DNA of 64,000 nucleotides from Xanthostigma xanthostigma (taxonomy: Eukaryota > Arthropoda > Insecta > Raphidioptera > Raphidiidae). The stretch is taken from contig OY754465.1 in the NCBI GenBank assembly GCA_963575645.1, positions 32,313,501-32,377,500 on the forward strand, written 5' to 3'. Below the pieces are notes generated by a model. That model did no database searches. It had not been told where the DNA came from and saw only the letters and a list, made by a program, of their open reading frames with translations. Positions 63,932 to 64,000 of this stretch are shown in pieces. Numbering within the stretch: the stretch's first letter is position 1; each line of letters starts with the position of its first letter. The position numbers were made by a program, and so were the translations under genes.

Positions 63932-64000
63932 TTCAATAGTTGATATCAGTGATAAAAATTCCATAAAGGGTTAATGATAACTTATCATGATAAAGATACA
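63605..64000. other. No feature recognised
   Basis: AT-rich apart from the inverted arm at 63866-63931. Confidence 0.4.

Overview
This window is repeat-dense, AT-rich, eukaryotic nuclear DNA. The mix of elements (Jockey/CR1-type, RTE-type and I-type LINEs, Ty3/gypsy and Ty1/copia LTR elements, Penelope-like elements, DD34E and DD41D Tc1/mariner transposons, hAT, Mutator-like and possible PIF/Harbinger or piggyBac-type non-autonomous DNA transposons, tRNA-derived SINEs) points to an arthropod, most likely an insect. The species cannot be named from the sequence. I find no intact host protein-coding gene, rRNA, CRISPR or prokaryotic feature. Every reading frame I can place belongs to a decayed or nested transposable element.

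Layout. 1-8.8 kb: a LINE ORF2 ('LINE-1' here, a local name) is split by a 5.87-kb composite insertion. The composite contains long inverted arms ('X'), a TA-flanked foldback MITE, foldback repeats and a Tc1-like DD34E transposon with ~1-kb terminal inverted repeats (TIRs). 9.7-12.8 kb: a ~2.6-kb palindrome with internal ~185-bp tandem units lies between two tRNA-like pseudogenes. 13.7-15.1 kb: two tandem arrays, the second a 119-bp satellite carrying TGACGTCA in nearly every unit. 17.4-23.7 kb: nested foldbacks, an LTR-like promoter region, a gag fragment and a DD41D mariner-like transposon whose frame is broken by one stop, itself inside a TTA-flanked element.

24-41 kb is a mosaic of two recurrent non-coding families (R-A and R-B, local names), Penelope-type hairpins, a TTAA-flanked palindrome, a SINE, a hAT MITE with an exact 8-bp target duplication, and an I-type LINE tail. 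42-48 kb is a textbook nest: a copia element with 136-bp LTRs and a GAAAG target duplication sits in frame inside a gypsy integrase, and the gypsy has its own LTRs with TTAT duplication. 48-54 kb holds an RTE-type LINE relic, the longest R-B copy, a SINE and a mariner relic. 54.5-59.4 kb is a second LINE ('LINE-2') ending in an (ATT)n tail. It is cut by a 1674-bp Mutator-like element with a 9-bp duplication and by a tandem-repeat insertion that itself carries a 682-bp palindrome. 59.9-62.6 kb is a Penelope-like element with a GIY-YIG endonuclease, hit by further insertions. 62.9-63.9 kb ends with an inverted pair around another copy of the tandem family.

The window reads as a record of serial transposition. 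At several sites, deleting the younger element and one target duplication restores the older frame, which gives a relative order of insertion. The unusually high number of foldbacks and long palindromes is the most striking property of the locus.
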